Source of the DNA: Rhizobium brockwellii
Lineage (GTDB): Bacteria; Pseudomonadota; Alphaproteobacteria; Rhizobiales; Rhizobiaceae
Direction of reading: 5' to 3'
NCBI RefSeq assembly: GCF_000769405.2
Contig: NZ_CP053439.1
Coordinates: forward strand, 3,883,501-3,947,500
Length of the DNA: 64,000 nt
Positions 17,893-25,379 of the stretch are shown in pieces. Position 1 is the stretch's first letter; every line of letters begins with the position of its first letter. The notes under the pieces are model-generated. The model was not told the DNA's origin. It was given only the letters and a program-made list of their open reading frames with translations, and did no database searches. The translations under genes and the position numbers were made by a program.

Positions 17893-18642
17893 TCAGGCCT
17901 TCGCCTTGTCGGGGCGGCCGTGCAGCGGCTCGGCCCGATGCCAGTTTTCCAGGATGCGGCCATCGGTGTGTTTCTGCCGCGCCCAGCGGATGCCGTTCGA
18001 GATCACCTTTTGCACGATCTTGTCGTGATAGATCGGGTAGGTCTCGTGGCCGGGGCTGAAGAAGAAGATGCGGCCGCGCCCACGCTGGAAGGTGCAGCCG
18101 CTGCGGAACACTTCGCCGCCGGAATACCAGGAAATGAACACCAGCTCATCCGGCTGCGGAATGTCGAAGGGCTCGCCATACATTTCCGAGGCATTGACCT
18201 CGAAATAGGGCGGCAGCCCCTCGGCGATCGGATGCGAGGGATTGACCACCCAGACGCGCTCCAAGTCGCCTTCCGGCGTCTCGCGCCAGGAAAGGTTGGC
18301 ATTGGTCCCCATCAGCCGGCGGAAGAGTTTGGAATGATGGCCAGAATGCAGGACCAGCAGGCCCATGCCCTTCAGCACGCGCTGCTGCACGCGGTCGATC
18401 AGCCCGTCGCTGACCTCTTCATGCGCCATATGCCCCCACCAGAGCAGCACGTCGGTGTCATCGAGCACGGAATCCGGCAGTCCTTCATCCGGATCGTCTA
18501 GCGTACCGCGGCGGACCTCGAAATCGGGGTGGGCGATACCGGCAGCGATCGCTCCGTCGATACGATCAGGATAGATATCCTGAACTTCCTTGTGGACCTG
18601 CTCGTGGCGTCCTTCGTTCCAGATCGTGACCTTGATTGTCAT
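17893..18642 (-). CDS. ThuA domain protein
   Basis: Protein of 249 aa of the ThuA family (class I glutamine amidotransferase-like fold). Marks include the N-terminal VTIWNEG, the LLWWGHMAHEEV segment and SPGHETYPIYHDK near the C-terminus. In Sinorhizobium meliloti ThuA acts with ThuB in trehalose/maltitol/sucrose catabolism through 3-keto sugars, and follows the thuEFGK transporter genes. Here it also follows a binding protein, two permeases and an ATPase, and its ATG overlaps the ATPase stop by four bases. A Gfo/Idh/MocA oxidoreductase is encoded divergently. The true substrate is not known. Confidence 0.85.
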   Translation of the reverse strand: MTIKVTIWNEGRHEQVHKEVQDIYPDRIDGAIAAGIAHPDFEVRRGTLDDPDEGLPDSVLDDTDVLLWWGHMAHEEVSDGLIDRVQQRVLKGMGLLVLHSGHHSKLFRRLMGTNANLSWRETPEGDLERVWVVNPSHPIAEGLPPYFEVNASEMYGEPFDIPQPDELVFISWYSGGEVFRSGCTFQRGRGRIFFFSPGHETYPIYHDKIVQKVISNGIRWARQKHTDGRILENWHRAEPLHGRPDKAKA

Positions 18643-19742
18643 GTCATTCCTCGATGTGTTTCAAGCTGTGCCGAACGGATTACCCGGCCGGCGGAATCAA
18701 ACAGATGGCAACCGGCGCGCTCGGCAGTCAGCGACACGCGATCGCCGGGGCGAATGGTCATGTCGCCTTCCGTGCGTACGACGATCGGCTGCTGCTGCGA
18801 ACCGACTGTCAGATAGGTCTCCACGCCCAAACGCTCGACGATGACGACCTCGGCCGAAAAATCACCCTGCCCTTGGGGTGCGAGCTTCAGATGTTCCGGC
18901 CGAATGCCGAGTTTCGCCTCGCCCTGCTGCACGGCGCCATTGGCGTCTGAAAGGTCGATGGAAAGGCCGAGCGGACTTTCCAGATGCACCTTGCCGGCAT
19001 CCCGGCGCGTCGCCGTCATCGGCAGCACGTTCATCTTTGGCGAGCCGATGAAGGTTGCGACAAATTCATTGTCCGGCTGATGGTAGAGATCCATCGGCGC
19101 GCCCTGTTGAGCGACGAGGCCCTTGTTCAGCACGACGATGCGGTCTGCCATCGTCATCGCTTCGACCTGGTCGTGCGTGACATACACTACTGTCGCCTTC
19201 AACTCGCGGTGCAGGCGCTGCAACTCGGCGCGCATCTGCACGCGCAGCGCCGAATCGAGGTTCGACAGCGGCTCGTCGAACAGGATCAGCGCCGGTTTCT
19301 TGATGATGGCGCGGCCGATCGCCACGCGCTGGCGCTGGCCGCCGGAGAGGGCGGCCGGGCGGCGGTCGAGGTAGTCGGTGAGCTGCAGGATCTCGGCGAC
19401 ACCTTCCACCTGTCGGCGGATCTCCGCCTCGGGCACCTTCTTCAGGCTGAGCGAGAAGCCGATATTTTCGGCAACGCTCATATGCGGATAGAGCGCATAG
19501 GACTGGAACACCATGGCGATGCCACGTTTGTCGGGCGGCACGTCGTTGATGCGCTTGCCGTTGAGGATGAGGTCGCCGTCATCGATGCCTTCGAGGCCGG
19601 CGATCATGCGCAGCAGCGTGGACTTGCCGCAGCCGGACGGGCCGACGAAGACCGCGAATTCGCCGTCTTCCACCGTGATGTCGACGCCCTTGATGACCTC
19701 GAGCGCGCCGTAGAACTTGCGAACGTTTCTGAGATTGATCAT
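18639..19742 (-). CDS. Sugar ABC transporter ATP-binding protein (MalK/UgpC type)
   Basis: ATPase of 367 aa. Walker A is GPSGCGKST (residues 34-42), the Q-loop is VFQSYALYPHM, the signature LSGGQRQRVAIGRA and Walker B LILFDEPLSNLD. A C-terminal TOBE/regulatory extension of about 130 residues follows, as in MalK. It works with the two permeases and the binding protein encoded upstream on the same strand and overlaps the ThuA-domain gene by four bases. The order matches the thuE-F-G-K-A plan of S. meliloti. Confidence 0.92.
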   Translation of the reverse strand: MINLRNVRKFYGALEVIKGVDITVEDGEFAVFVGPSGCGKSTLLRMIAGLEGIDDGDLILNGKRINDVPPDKRGIAMVFQSYALYPHMSVAENIGFSLSLKKVPEAEIRRQVEGVAEILQLTDYLDRRPAALSGGQRQRVAIGRAIIKKPALILFDEPLSNLDSALRVQMRAELQRLHRELKATVVYVTHDQVEAMTMADRIVVLNKGLVAQQGAPMDLYHQPDNEFVATFIGSPKMNVLPMTATRRDAGKVHLESPLGLSIDLSDANGAVQQGEAKLGIRPEHLKLAPQGQGDFSAEVVIVERLGVETYLTVGSQQQPIVVRTEGDMTIRPGDRVSLTAERAGCHLFDSAGRVIRSAQLETHRGMT

Positions 19743-19761
19743 CTGTTTCTCTTTCTTGATC

Positions 19762-20673
19762 TCAGCCCTTCACGCCGCCCGAGAATGTCTGGACGAGGAA
19801 GCGCCGCGCAAAACCGAAGGCGACGACGGCAGGCAGCAGGTAGATGAATGCCAGCGCCGTCAGCAGGCCGTAATCGATCTCGTTGATGCGCAGAAATGCG
19901 CGGAAGAGACCGAGCGGCAGCGTCTGCAGCTCCGGCGACGACAGGAGGATCAGCGGCAGCAGGAAATCGCCCCAGGCCGACATGAAGGCGAAGAGACCGG
20001 CGGCGGCAAGGCCCGGCAGCGCCAGCGGAATCAGCACCCGTCGAATGCGTTGGATGAGTGTTGCCCCATCCATCAGCGCCGCCTCCTCGTAGTCCCTCGG
20101 CAGCCCGTCGAAGAAGGTCTTCATGATCCAGAGCGCCAGCGGCAATTGCATTGTCGCCAGCACCAGGATCAGCCCGAGATAACCGTCGATGAAACCTGTC
20201 CAGCGCATGATGTCGCGGGCATAGCTGCCAAAGATCGGCCTGAGCACTGCCGCTTCCGCATTGTTCAACGTCAGCAGGAATTTGTAGAGCGGCACGACCA
20301 GCGCCGTCGGCGGCAACACCCGGATGAGCAGGATCGCGTAGAGGAAGGGCAGCTTCCACCAGGCCCGGGTGCGCGACAGCGCATAACCGCCGAGCCCCGA
20401 AAGCACCATGACGAGCAGCGTCGCGCCACCGACCACGAAGAGCGAGTTGAACAGCCACTTCGCGCCGTCTTCCTTGGTGAAGACCCTGATATAGTTGGCG
20501 AAGGTCCACTGCTCCGGCCAATGCAGGAAGAGCTGCGCATTGCCGTCGAGAGAGGCAAGCAGCACCCAGAAGAAAGGTATCGCGCAGAAGATCGAGATCA
20601 GCGACAGCGTCGCATAGGCGATGAGGTCGGACCGACCCTTGTTTGCAGTTTCGCTCGGGGAAACGACGGCCAT
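19762..20673 (-). CDS. Sugar ABC transporter permease (MalG type)
   Basis: Inner-membrane permease of 303 aa with six predicted hydrophobic segments. The EAA-loop region is PRDYEEAALMDGATLIQRIRRVLIPLALPG, which docks on the ATPase. It belongs to the carbohydrate CUT1 group. Its start follows the partner permease stop by one base, and it ends 19 bases before the ATPase start. No defects are seen. Confidence 0.9.
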   Translation of the reverse strand: MAVVSPSETANKGRSDLIAYATLSLISIFCAIPFFWVLLASLDGNAQLFLHWPEQWTFANYIRVFTKEDGAKWLFNSLFVVGGATLLVMVLSGLGGYALSRTRAWWKLPFLYAILLIRVLPPTALVVPLYKFLLTLNNAEAAVLRPIFGSYARDIMRWTGFIDGYLGLILVLATMQLPLALWIMKTFFDGLPRDYEEAALMDGATLIQRIRRVLIPLALPGLAAAGLFAFMSAWGDFLLPLILLSSPELQTLPLGLFRAFLRINEIDYGLLTALAFIYLLPAVVAFGFARRFLVQTFSGGVKG

Positions 20674-20674
20674 G

Positions 20675-21562
20675 TCAGACCTCCACCTTCATGGCCCGGA
20701 CATAGGCGATGCCTAATATCAGCGAGATGACGAGCGCGACGACGGCGACCGCAGCGCCATAGCCCAGCTGGAACGCCGTGAAGGACTGGTTGTAGATATA
20801 GATGCTGACCACCTCGGTCGCCCCGCCCGGCCCGCCGCGCGTCAACGCATAGACGAGGCCGAAGACGGCGATGGTAGAGACGGCCGAGATCAGCATATAG
20901 AGCAGGATCGTCGGCATCATCAGCGGCAGGGTGATGCGGCGGAACATTTGCGACGGGGTGGCGCCGTCCATGCGCGCCGCCTCGTAGATCTCCGCTGGAA
21001 TGGTGCTGAGGCCGGCCGTCAACAGGATCATCGCCGTGGCGATGCCGCGCCAGGTGTTGACGACGATGATCATCGACAACGGGAAGACCTGCAGCCAGTC
21101 GGCCGGCGTGATGCCGAAGAAGCTGACGATGCGGCTGAGTGTGGCATTGTCGCCGCCCGCCAGCATCGAGATCCACATGAAACCGGCGACGACTTCAGGG
21201 GCTGCGTTCGGCAACAGGATGATCGACGAGAACACCCGCCGAAAGCGGATCGGGCGGCGCAGCGCAATTGCCGAGATCAAGCCGAGCACGAACTGGCCGA
21301 TCACCGCCGAACCTATGACGAAGACGAAGGTGACGAACAGCGAATTCCAGAACTTCGCGTCGTTGAAGAGCCGCGTGTAATTCCTGAAGCCGACGAAGCG
21401 GGGCCGAAGGGCCGCGGCCCCGGTCAGCGCCTCGTTGGTGAAGCTCAGATAGATGGAATAGAGGGCCGGATAGATGACGAAGGCCAGAAGCAGCACCAGC
21501 GAAGGCAGCAGGATCAGCAGCCATTGCCGCTCGGCGCGCTTTTCATGAGAGTTTCGGGCCAT
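20675..21562 (-). CDS. Sugar ABC transporter permease (MalF type)
   Basis: Inner-membrane permease of 295 aa with six hydrophobic segments and the EAA loop PAEIYEAARMDGATPSQMFRRITLPLMMP. It forms the channel with the MalG-type partner encoded immediately downstream. A gap of 105 bases without a recognisable gene separates it from the binding-protein gene; in CUT1 operons such gaps often allow the binding protein to be made in excess. Confidence 0.9.
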   Translation of the reverse strand: MARNSHEKRAERQWLLILLPSLVLLLAFVIYPALYSIYLSFTNEALTGAAALRPRFVGFRNYTRLFNDAKFWNSLFVTFVFVIGSAVIGQFVLGLISAIALRRPIRFRRVFSSIILLPNAAPEVVAGFMWISMLAGGDNATLSRIVSFFGITPADWLQVFPLSMIIVVNTWRGIATAMILLTAGLSTIPAEIYEAARMDGATPSQMFRRITLPLMMPTILLYMLISAVSTIAVFGLVYALTRGGPGGATEVVSIYIYNQSFTAFQLGYGAAVAVVALVISLILGIAYVRAMKVEV

Positions 21563-21667
21563 GGAAGCTCACAACCTTGTCGATGGAACCGGCTTATCGA
21601 ATGAAAGCGGGAAGACGCGGGCGTTGGCGCCGCGTCCCCGTTCTGGCGGAAGAGAGGATGCCGGAGC

Positions 21668-22960
21668 TTACTTGACCATGTCGTCGCCAAGCGTTTCCTT
21701 GACGTAGTCGACAAGGATCTTCTGGGCGCCGGCGGCATCGGTTTCTTTGCGAAGCAGCGCTTCGGTGGCGCGCGCGACACCTTCCGAAACTGTGCCGAAA
21801 CCGGAGGCCTGTTTCAGGAACACGCCGTTCCCGGCCGCCGCATGGATCGGAACCAGTTCCGTCAGCTTCTGGAACTCGGCATTGTCAGCCGCATCCTTGC
21901 TGGCCGGGATGTTGCCGATGCGGGCGGCGTAGGAAACCTGCGTCTCGATCGAGCCGATCTCCATCAGCGCCTTGATCGCCAGTTCCGTATTGGCCGACTT
22001 GGAATTGACGGCCCACGGCGCAGCGAGATTGGCAAGCACATACTGGCCGCTGCTCTGACCGGGAACGGTCCAGGTGCCGACCACCTTGGTCACATCAGGG
22101 ATCGGGTTCTTGCTTTCGCGACCCCAGTCGAAAATATAGCACCAGGAGCCGCAGGTGGTCGCAACGAGCTTGCCGGCCGGGAACATCTGGTATTTCGGCA
22201 CGACCCAGGGCTCGGGTCCGAGCAGCGGCTGCGTCGGCATCAGATCCTTGTCGATCAGTTCCTTGTAGACGTTGAAGACATCCTTGATGCCTTCGCCATT
22301 CAGATCGAGCTTGCCGTCGGCATCGACCAGCTGCGGCGTCTTGGAACCGACGAGCAGATGCTGGAAGCCTTCGTCGAAGGCGCCGCTTCCCCAGGAGACG
22401 CCGGCCGGGAAGAGCAGGCCGTAGGCGCCGGTCTTCTGCTTGATTTCGGCCGCGCGGTCGAGAAGCTCCTGCCAGGTCTTCGGCTGCTCGGTCGAGATGC
22501 CGGCTTTTTCGAGAACGTCCTTGCGGTAATAGATTTCCTGGATGCCGAGCATGAACGGCATCACATAGGTTTCACCATCCGGGCTGACGGCAAGCTCCTT
22601 GGCGACGTCATAGAGGTTGGCGTAACCATCCCAAGCCTTGAACTCCTTGGAAACAGGCGCGAGGTAGCCGGCTTCCACCATGTCGGCGACGGCAGCCGTC
22701 GTCGGGATGGAGAACAGGTCGGGCGCGTTGCCGGCGCCGAGCTCCGTCAGGAGTTTGGTCAGGTAGTCCTTGTCGGGCGCCGGATATTCGATGACCTCGA
22801 CGGTGACGCCATATTTCTTTTCGATCCGCTCGACCGTCGACTTCATCGCGTCGATGCCGGCCTGACCGTGATTTGCAATGCGGATTGTTTCAGCCTGCGC
22901 CAGCGTCGAAACCGCGCTCAGCAGAACGGCGCACAGGCCGCCAAGAACCATCTTCTTCAA
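21668..22960 (-). CDS. Sugar ABC transporter substrate-binding protein
   Basis: Periplasmic CUT1-type binding protein of 430 aa. The signal peptide ends at LAQA and the mature part starts ETIRIANHGQ. The start is taken as TTG at 22960, because GGGAGGA lies seven bases upstream; the ATG three codons later would be too far away. Sugar-binding features such as WEELLDRA-like KTWQELLDRAAEI and PFMLGIQEIYYRKDVLEKAG are seen. It is the first gene of a five-gene operon ending in the ThuA-domain gene. The ligand is probably a disaccharide or glycoside, given the linked ThuA, Gfo/Idh and GH2 proteins. Confidence 0.88.
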   Translation of the reverse strand: MKKMVLGGLCAVLLSAVSTLAQAETIRIANHGQAGIDAMKSTVERIEKKYGVTVEVIEYPAPDKDYLTKLLTELGAGNAPDLFSIPTTAAVADMVEAGYLAPVSKEFKAWDGYANLYDVAKELAVSPDGETYVMPFMLGIQEIYYRKDVLEKAGISTEQPKTWQELLDRAAEIKQKTGAYGLLFPAGVSWGSGAFDEGFQHLLVGSKTPQLVDADGKLDLNGEGIKDVFNVYKELIDKDLMPTQPLLGPEPWVVPKYQMFPAGKLVATTCGSWCYIFDWGRESKNPIPDVTKVVGTWTVPGQSSGQYVLANLAAPWAVNSKSANTELAIKALMEIGSIETQVSYAARIGNIPASKDAADNAEFQKLTELVPIHAAAGNGVFLKQASGFGTVSEGVARATEALLRKETDAAGAQKILVDYVKETLGDDMVK

Positions 22961-23014
22961 CGGAAGTCCTCCCTTTTTTAGAGACACGGCGCCCTCCAGC
23001 ACCGGTTGCGAAAA

Positions 23015-23041
23015 TGTACACGCATTCCACATACTGACAAG
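23015..23041. promoter_or_regulatory. Operator-like TGTACAC site upstream of the binding-protein gene
   Basis: TGTACAC followed by GCATTC starts at 23015, 55 bases before the binding-protein start. A related TGTGCACA (a perfect palindrome) followed by ATGCATTC lies at 23134-23148, 23 bases before the divergent oxidoreductase start. The pair is a candidate for binding by the LacI regulator encoded at 24181. The intervening 90 bases are AT-rich, as expected for divergent promoters. Confidence 0.35.
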
Positions 23042-23163
23042 GCGGTTTTTGAAAAGATTCGAATTCGAGTTTTAATATACTGATATTACTTATCTATTTA
23101 GATATTGCTATCAACATACCGTTTGTGTAATCGTGTGCACAATGCATTCAGGGAGGAATTTTC

Positions 23164-24171
23164 ATGACTAGGAAATTACGCCTCGGCGTCATCGGCGCCG
23201 GCTTGAAGGCGGCGGAATATGCCGAGAGCTGGGTCAAGATGCCGGAGATCGAATTCGCTGCGCTCGCCGACACCACGGCGGCTTCGCGCCAGCGCCTGAT
23301 CGAGGTCTGCCTCGCCGCCGGCGCACCAGAACCGAAGAGCTTCGAGGATTATCGCCAGATGCTCGCCGAATGCCGGGGCGAACTCGACATCGTCTACGTC
23401 TCCACCCCGCATGCCTTCCACGCCGAGCAGGCAACCGCCGTCGCCGAGGCCGGCCTCGATCTCTTCCTGGAGAAGCCGATGGTGACGACGGTCACCGAGG
23501 CCGAGAGGCTGATCGCCGCGCAGAAAAAGAGTGGCGTCACCATCGTCACCGCCTTCCAGGGCGGCCTGTCGCCGCTGGTGCTCGACACGCGCCGGCGGGC
23601 CCTCGCCGGCGAATTCGGCGCGTTGATCGCTATATCGGGCATGATCTGGGAAAGCTGGTCGTCCAATTACGACGGCCACTGGAAGCAGCAGCCTGACATC
23701 TCCGGCGGCGGCTTCATGTTCGATACCGGCGCCCACATGATGAACACCGTCTGCCTGCTCGCCAATTCCGATTTCGCCAGTGTGTCGGCCTACATGGACA
23801 ACCACGGCAAGCAAGTCGATATCGCCACCGCCGTCTCCGCCCGGCTGAAAAACGGCGCGCTGGTGACATTGACTGCCGCCGGCGAAGGACCTCCAGGCTG
23901 CGCCTCCTACATCACCTTCTTCTATTCGAAGGCGATCGTACGCATCGACGCCTGGGGCGGCTGGCGTGAGATCAGTGTCGGCCGCACCGCCGAGCCGCGC
24001 GAGGAAGCTGAGATTCTCGGTAATCCGATGAAGAATTTCCTCGCCATTCGCGAGGGAAAGATGGAAAACTCCGGCTCCGTTGAAATGGGCCTCAGATTCG
24101 CTAGGCTATGGGATGCAATCAAGGAATCGGCAGCGGCCGACGGCGCTTCCGTCAGGATCGTCGCCCAATAG
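23164..24171 (+). CDS. Gfo/Idh/MocA family oxidoreductase
   Basis: NAD(P)-dependent sugar oxidoreductase of 335 aa. The N-terminal Rossmann motif is GVIGAGLKAAEYAESW, and the conserved EKP triad appears as LFLEKPMVTT near residue 105. The GGFMFDTGAHMMN segment supplies the active-site Asp and His. Such enzymes commonly interconvert sugars and 3-keto sugars. GGGAGGAATTTTC precedes the ATG. It diverges from the transporter operon and runs into the LacI gene after nine bases. Functionally it may replace ThuB, though it is not placed next to the ThuA-domain gene. Confidence 0.88.
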   Translation: MTRKLRLGVIGAGLKAAEYAESWVKMPEIEFAALADTTAASRQRLIEVCLAAGAPEPKSFEDYRQMLAECRGELDIVYVSTPHAFHAEQATAVAEAGLDLFLEKPMVTTVTEAERLIAAQKKSGVTIVTAFQGGLSPLVLDTRRRALAGEFGALIAISGMIWESWSSNYDGHWKQQPDISGGGFMFDTGAHMMNTVCLLANSDFASVSAYMDNHGKQVDIATAVSARLKNGALVTLTAAGEGPPGCASYITFFYSKAIVRIDAWGGWREISVGRTAEPREEAEILGNPMKNFLAIREGKMENSGSVEMGLRFARLWDAIKESAAADGASVRIVAQ

Positions 24172-24180
24172 GCGCTGAAG

Positions 24181-25179
24181 ATGAGCGGTATGAGTAGACG
24201 GCGGATCACCTCGAAGGAACTGGCGAAACTCGCCGGCGTCTCCTCCGCCACCATTTCCCGCGCCTTCTCGCCAGATTCACGCATCGGCAGCGCGACCCGC
24301 GACCGCATCCTCGCCGTCGCCCGTGAACATGGCTACCAGCCGAACGCGATCGCCCGCTCGTTGAACAACCAGCGCTCCCGCCTCGTCGCTCTGGTCGTCA
24401 ATGCGATCGGCAACCCTTGCGAGGCCGAGGAACAACAGCTTCTCGTCCACCGCCTGCAGGCAAGACAATTGCTGCCGATCATCCTCTGCTGCGCCGATCA
24501 TTCCGACCGGCTGCAGCTGATGCGCCTTGCCTCCACCTATCAGGTCGATCACGTCGTCGTCTTCTCCGACATGGTGTCGATGCAGGATGCCGTCGATATC
24601 TTCCACACGACGAAGCCGATCATCGTCTCCTTCGAGCCGCTCGACAACGAAAACGTCTCCAGCATCCGCATCGACGGCTCTGAGGCCGCCGACGAGATCA
24701 TCGACAAGATCGTCCGCGACGGCAAAAAGCGCTTCGCCTACCTCTCCGGCACAAATTCCAGCTGGATCGACAAGCTCAGGCGCAAATGGTTCGCCGATGC
24801 GCTGACCAAGCGCGGCCTCGCCTTCGAGGCGCAGGCCTTCGGTGACTACTCCTATGATTCCGGCTTCAAGGAGGCCGTGTTCCTGCTGCACCGTGACAAG
24901 GTCGACGCCATCATCTGTGGCAACGATGTCATGGCGATCGGTGCGCGCGATGCAGCCCGCCGGGTGCTCGGCAAGAGCACCCCTGATGATATCGCCATCG
25001 TCGGCCAGGACGGCATTGCCATGGCTGCCTGGGATTGCAACGACCTCACCACGCTAAGCCTGGACCACGTCGCCTTCATCGATGCCGTCGTCGAATTGAT
25101 CGAACGCCATGACGCCGAGATCGAAGGTCCGCACAGCATCACGCTCACCTGCACCGCCCGCTGGGGCTCGACCGCCTGA
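24181..25179 (+). CDS. LacI family transcriptional regulator
   Basis: Regulator of 332 aa. The helix-turn-helix is at about residues 9-30 (TSKELAKLAGVSSATISRAFS) and the hinge helix includes NAIARSLNNQRS. The ligand domain ends CTARWGSTA. It is co-directional with the Gfo/Idh gene nine bases upstream and precedes the GH2 gene by about 200 bases. It likely controls the divergent transporter operon, the oxidoreductase gene and perhaps the glycosidase gene. The inducing sugar is unknown. Confidence 0.88.
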   Translation: MSGMSRRRITSKELAKLAGVSSATISRAFSPDSRIGSATRDRILAVAREHGYQPNAIARSLNNQRSRLVALVVNAIGNPCEAEEQQLLVHRLQARQLLPIILCCADHSDRLQLMRLASTYQVDHVVVFSDMVSMQDAVDIFHTTKPIIVSFEPLDNENVSSIRIDGSEAADEIIDKIVRDGKKRFAYLSGTNSSWIDKLRRKWFADALTKRGLAFEAQAFGDYSYDSGFKEAVFLLHRDKVDAIICGNDVMAIGARDAARRVLGKSTPDDIAIVGQDGIAMAAWDCNDLTTLSLDHVAFIDAVVELIERHDAEIEGPHSITLTCTARWGSTA

Positions 25180-25279
25180 TGCATGTCGCCTGGAAGTGTC
25201 CGGCGGTTCCGGGATGACGACATGCATGAAAAAAGCTAAAGCGCGTCGCATGAATCAAGTTCGCTGTGACGTGCTTTAG
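25180..25279. repeat. Compound rhizobial-type palindromic repeat
   Basis: TGCATGTCG (25180-25188) pairs with CGACATGCA (25219-25227). A second palindrome, CTAAAGCGCGTCGCA against TGTGACGTGCTTTAG, follows and matches at 13 of 15 positions. The two-part form is familiar from rhizobial intergenic regions. It separates the LacI gene from the leader ORF of the glycosidase gene. Confidence 0.6.
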
Positions 25280-25315
25280 CGGCTCGCTCATCCATTGCAT
25301 CGAGGAGGAATACCG

Positions 25316-25378
25316 ATGACCAGATTTTCACGCGCCGAGAGGCGCAATGTCCCTGATGCCATAATCTGGAGAGCCTGA
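25316..25378 (+). CDS. 20-codon leader ORF upstream of the GH2 gene
   Basis: A small ORF (peptide MTRFSRAERRNVPDAIIWRA) has a near-ideal ribosome-binding site, GAGGAGGAATACCG, directly before its ATG. Its TGA stop is one base from the ATG of the glycosidase gene, so terminating ribosomes could restart there. The hairpin GCGCC-GAGA-GGCGC lies inside the ORF. No family is recognised. It may be a translational coupler or leader peptide. The ribosome-binding site is better than that of the glycosidase gene itself, which argues against chance. Expression is unproven. Confidence 0.5.
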   Translation: MTRFSRAERRNVPDAIIWRA

Positions 25379-25379
25379 A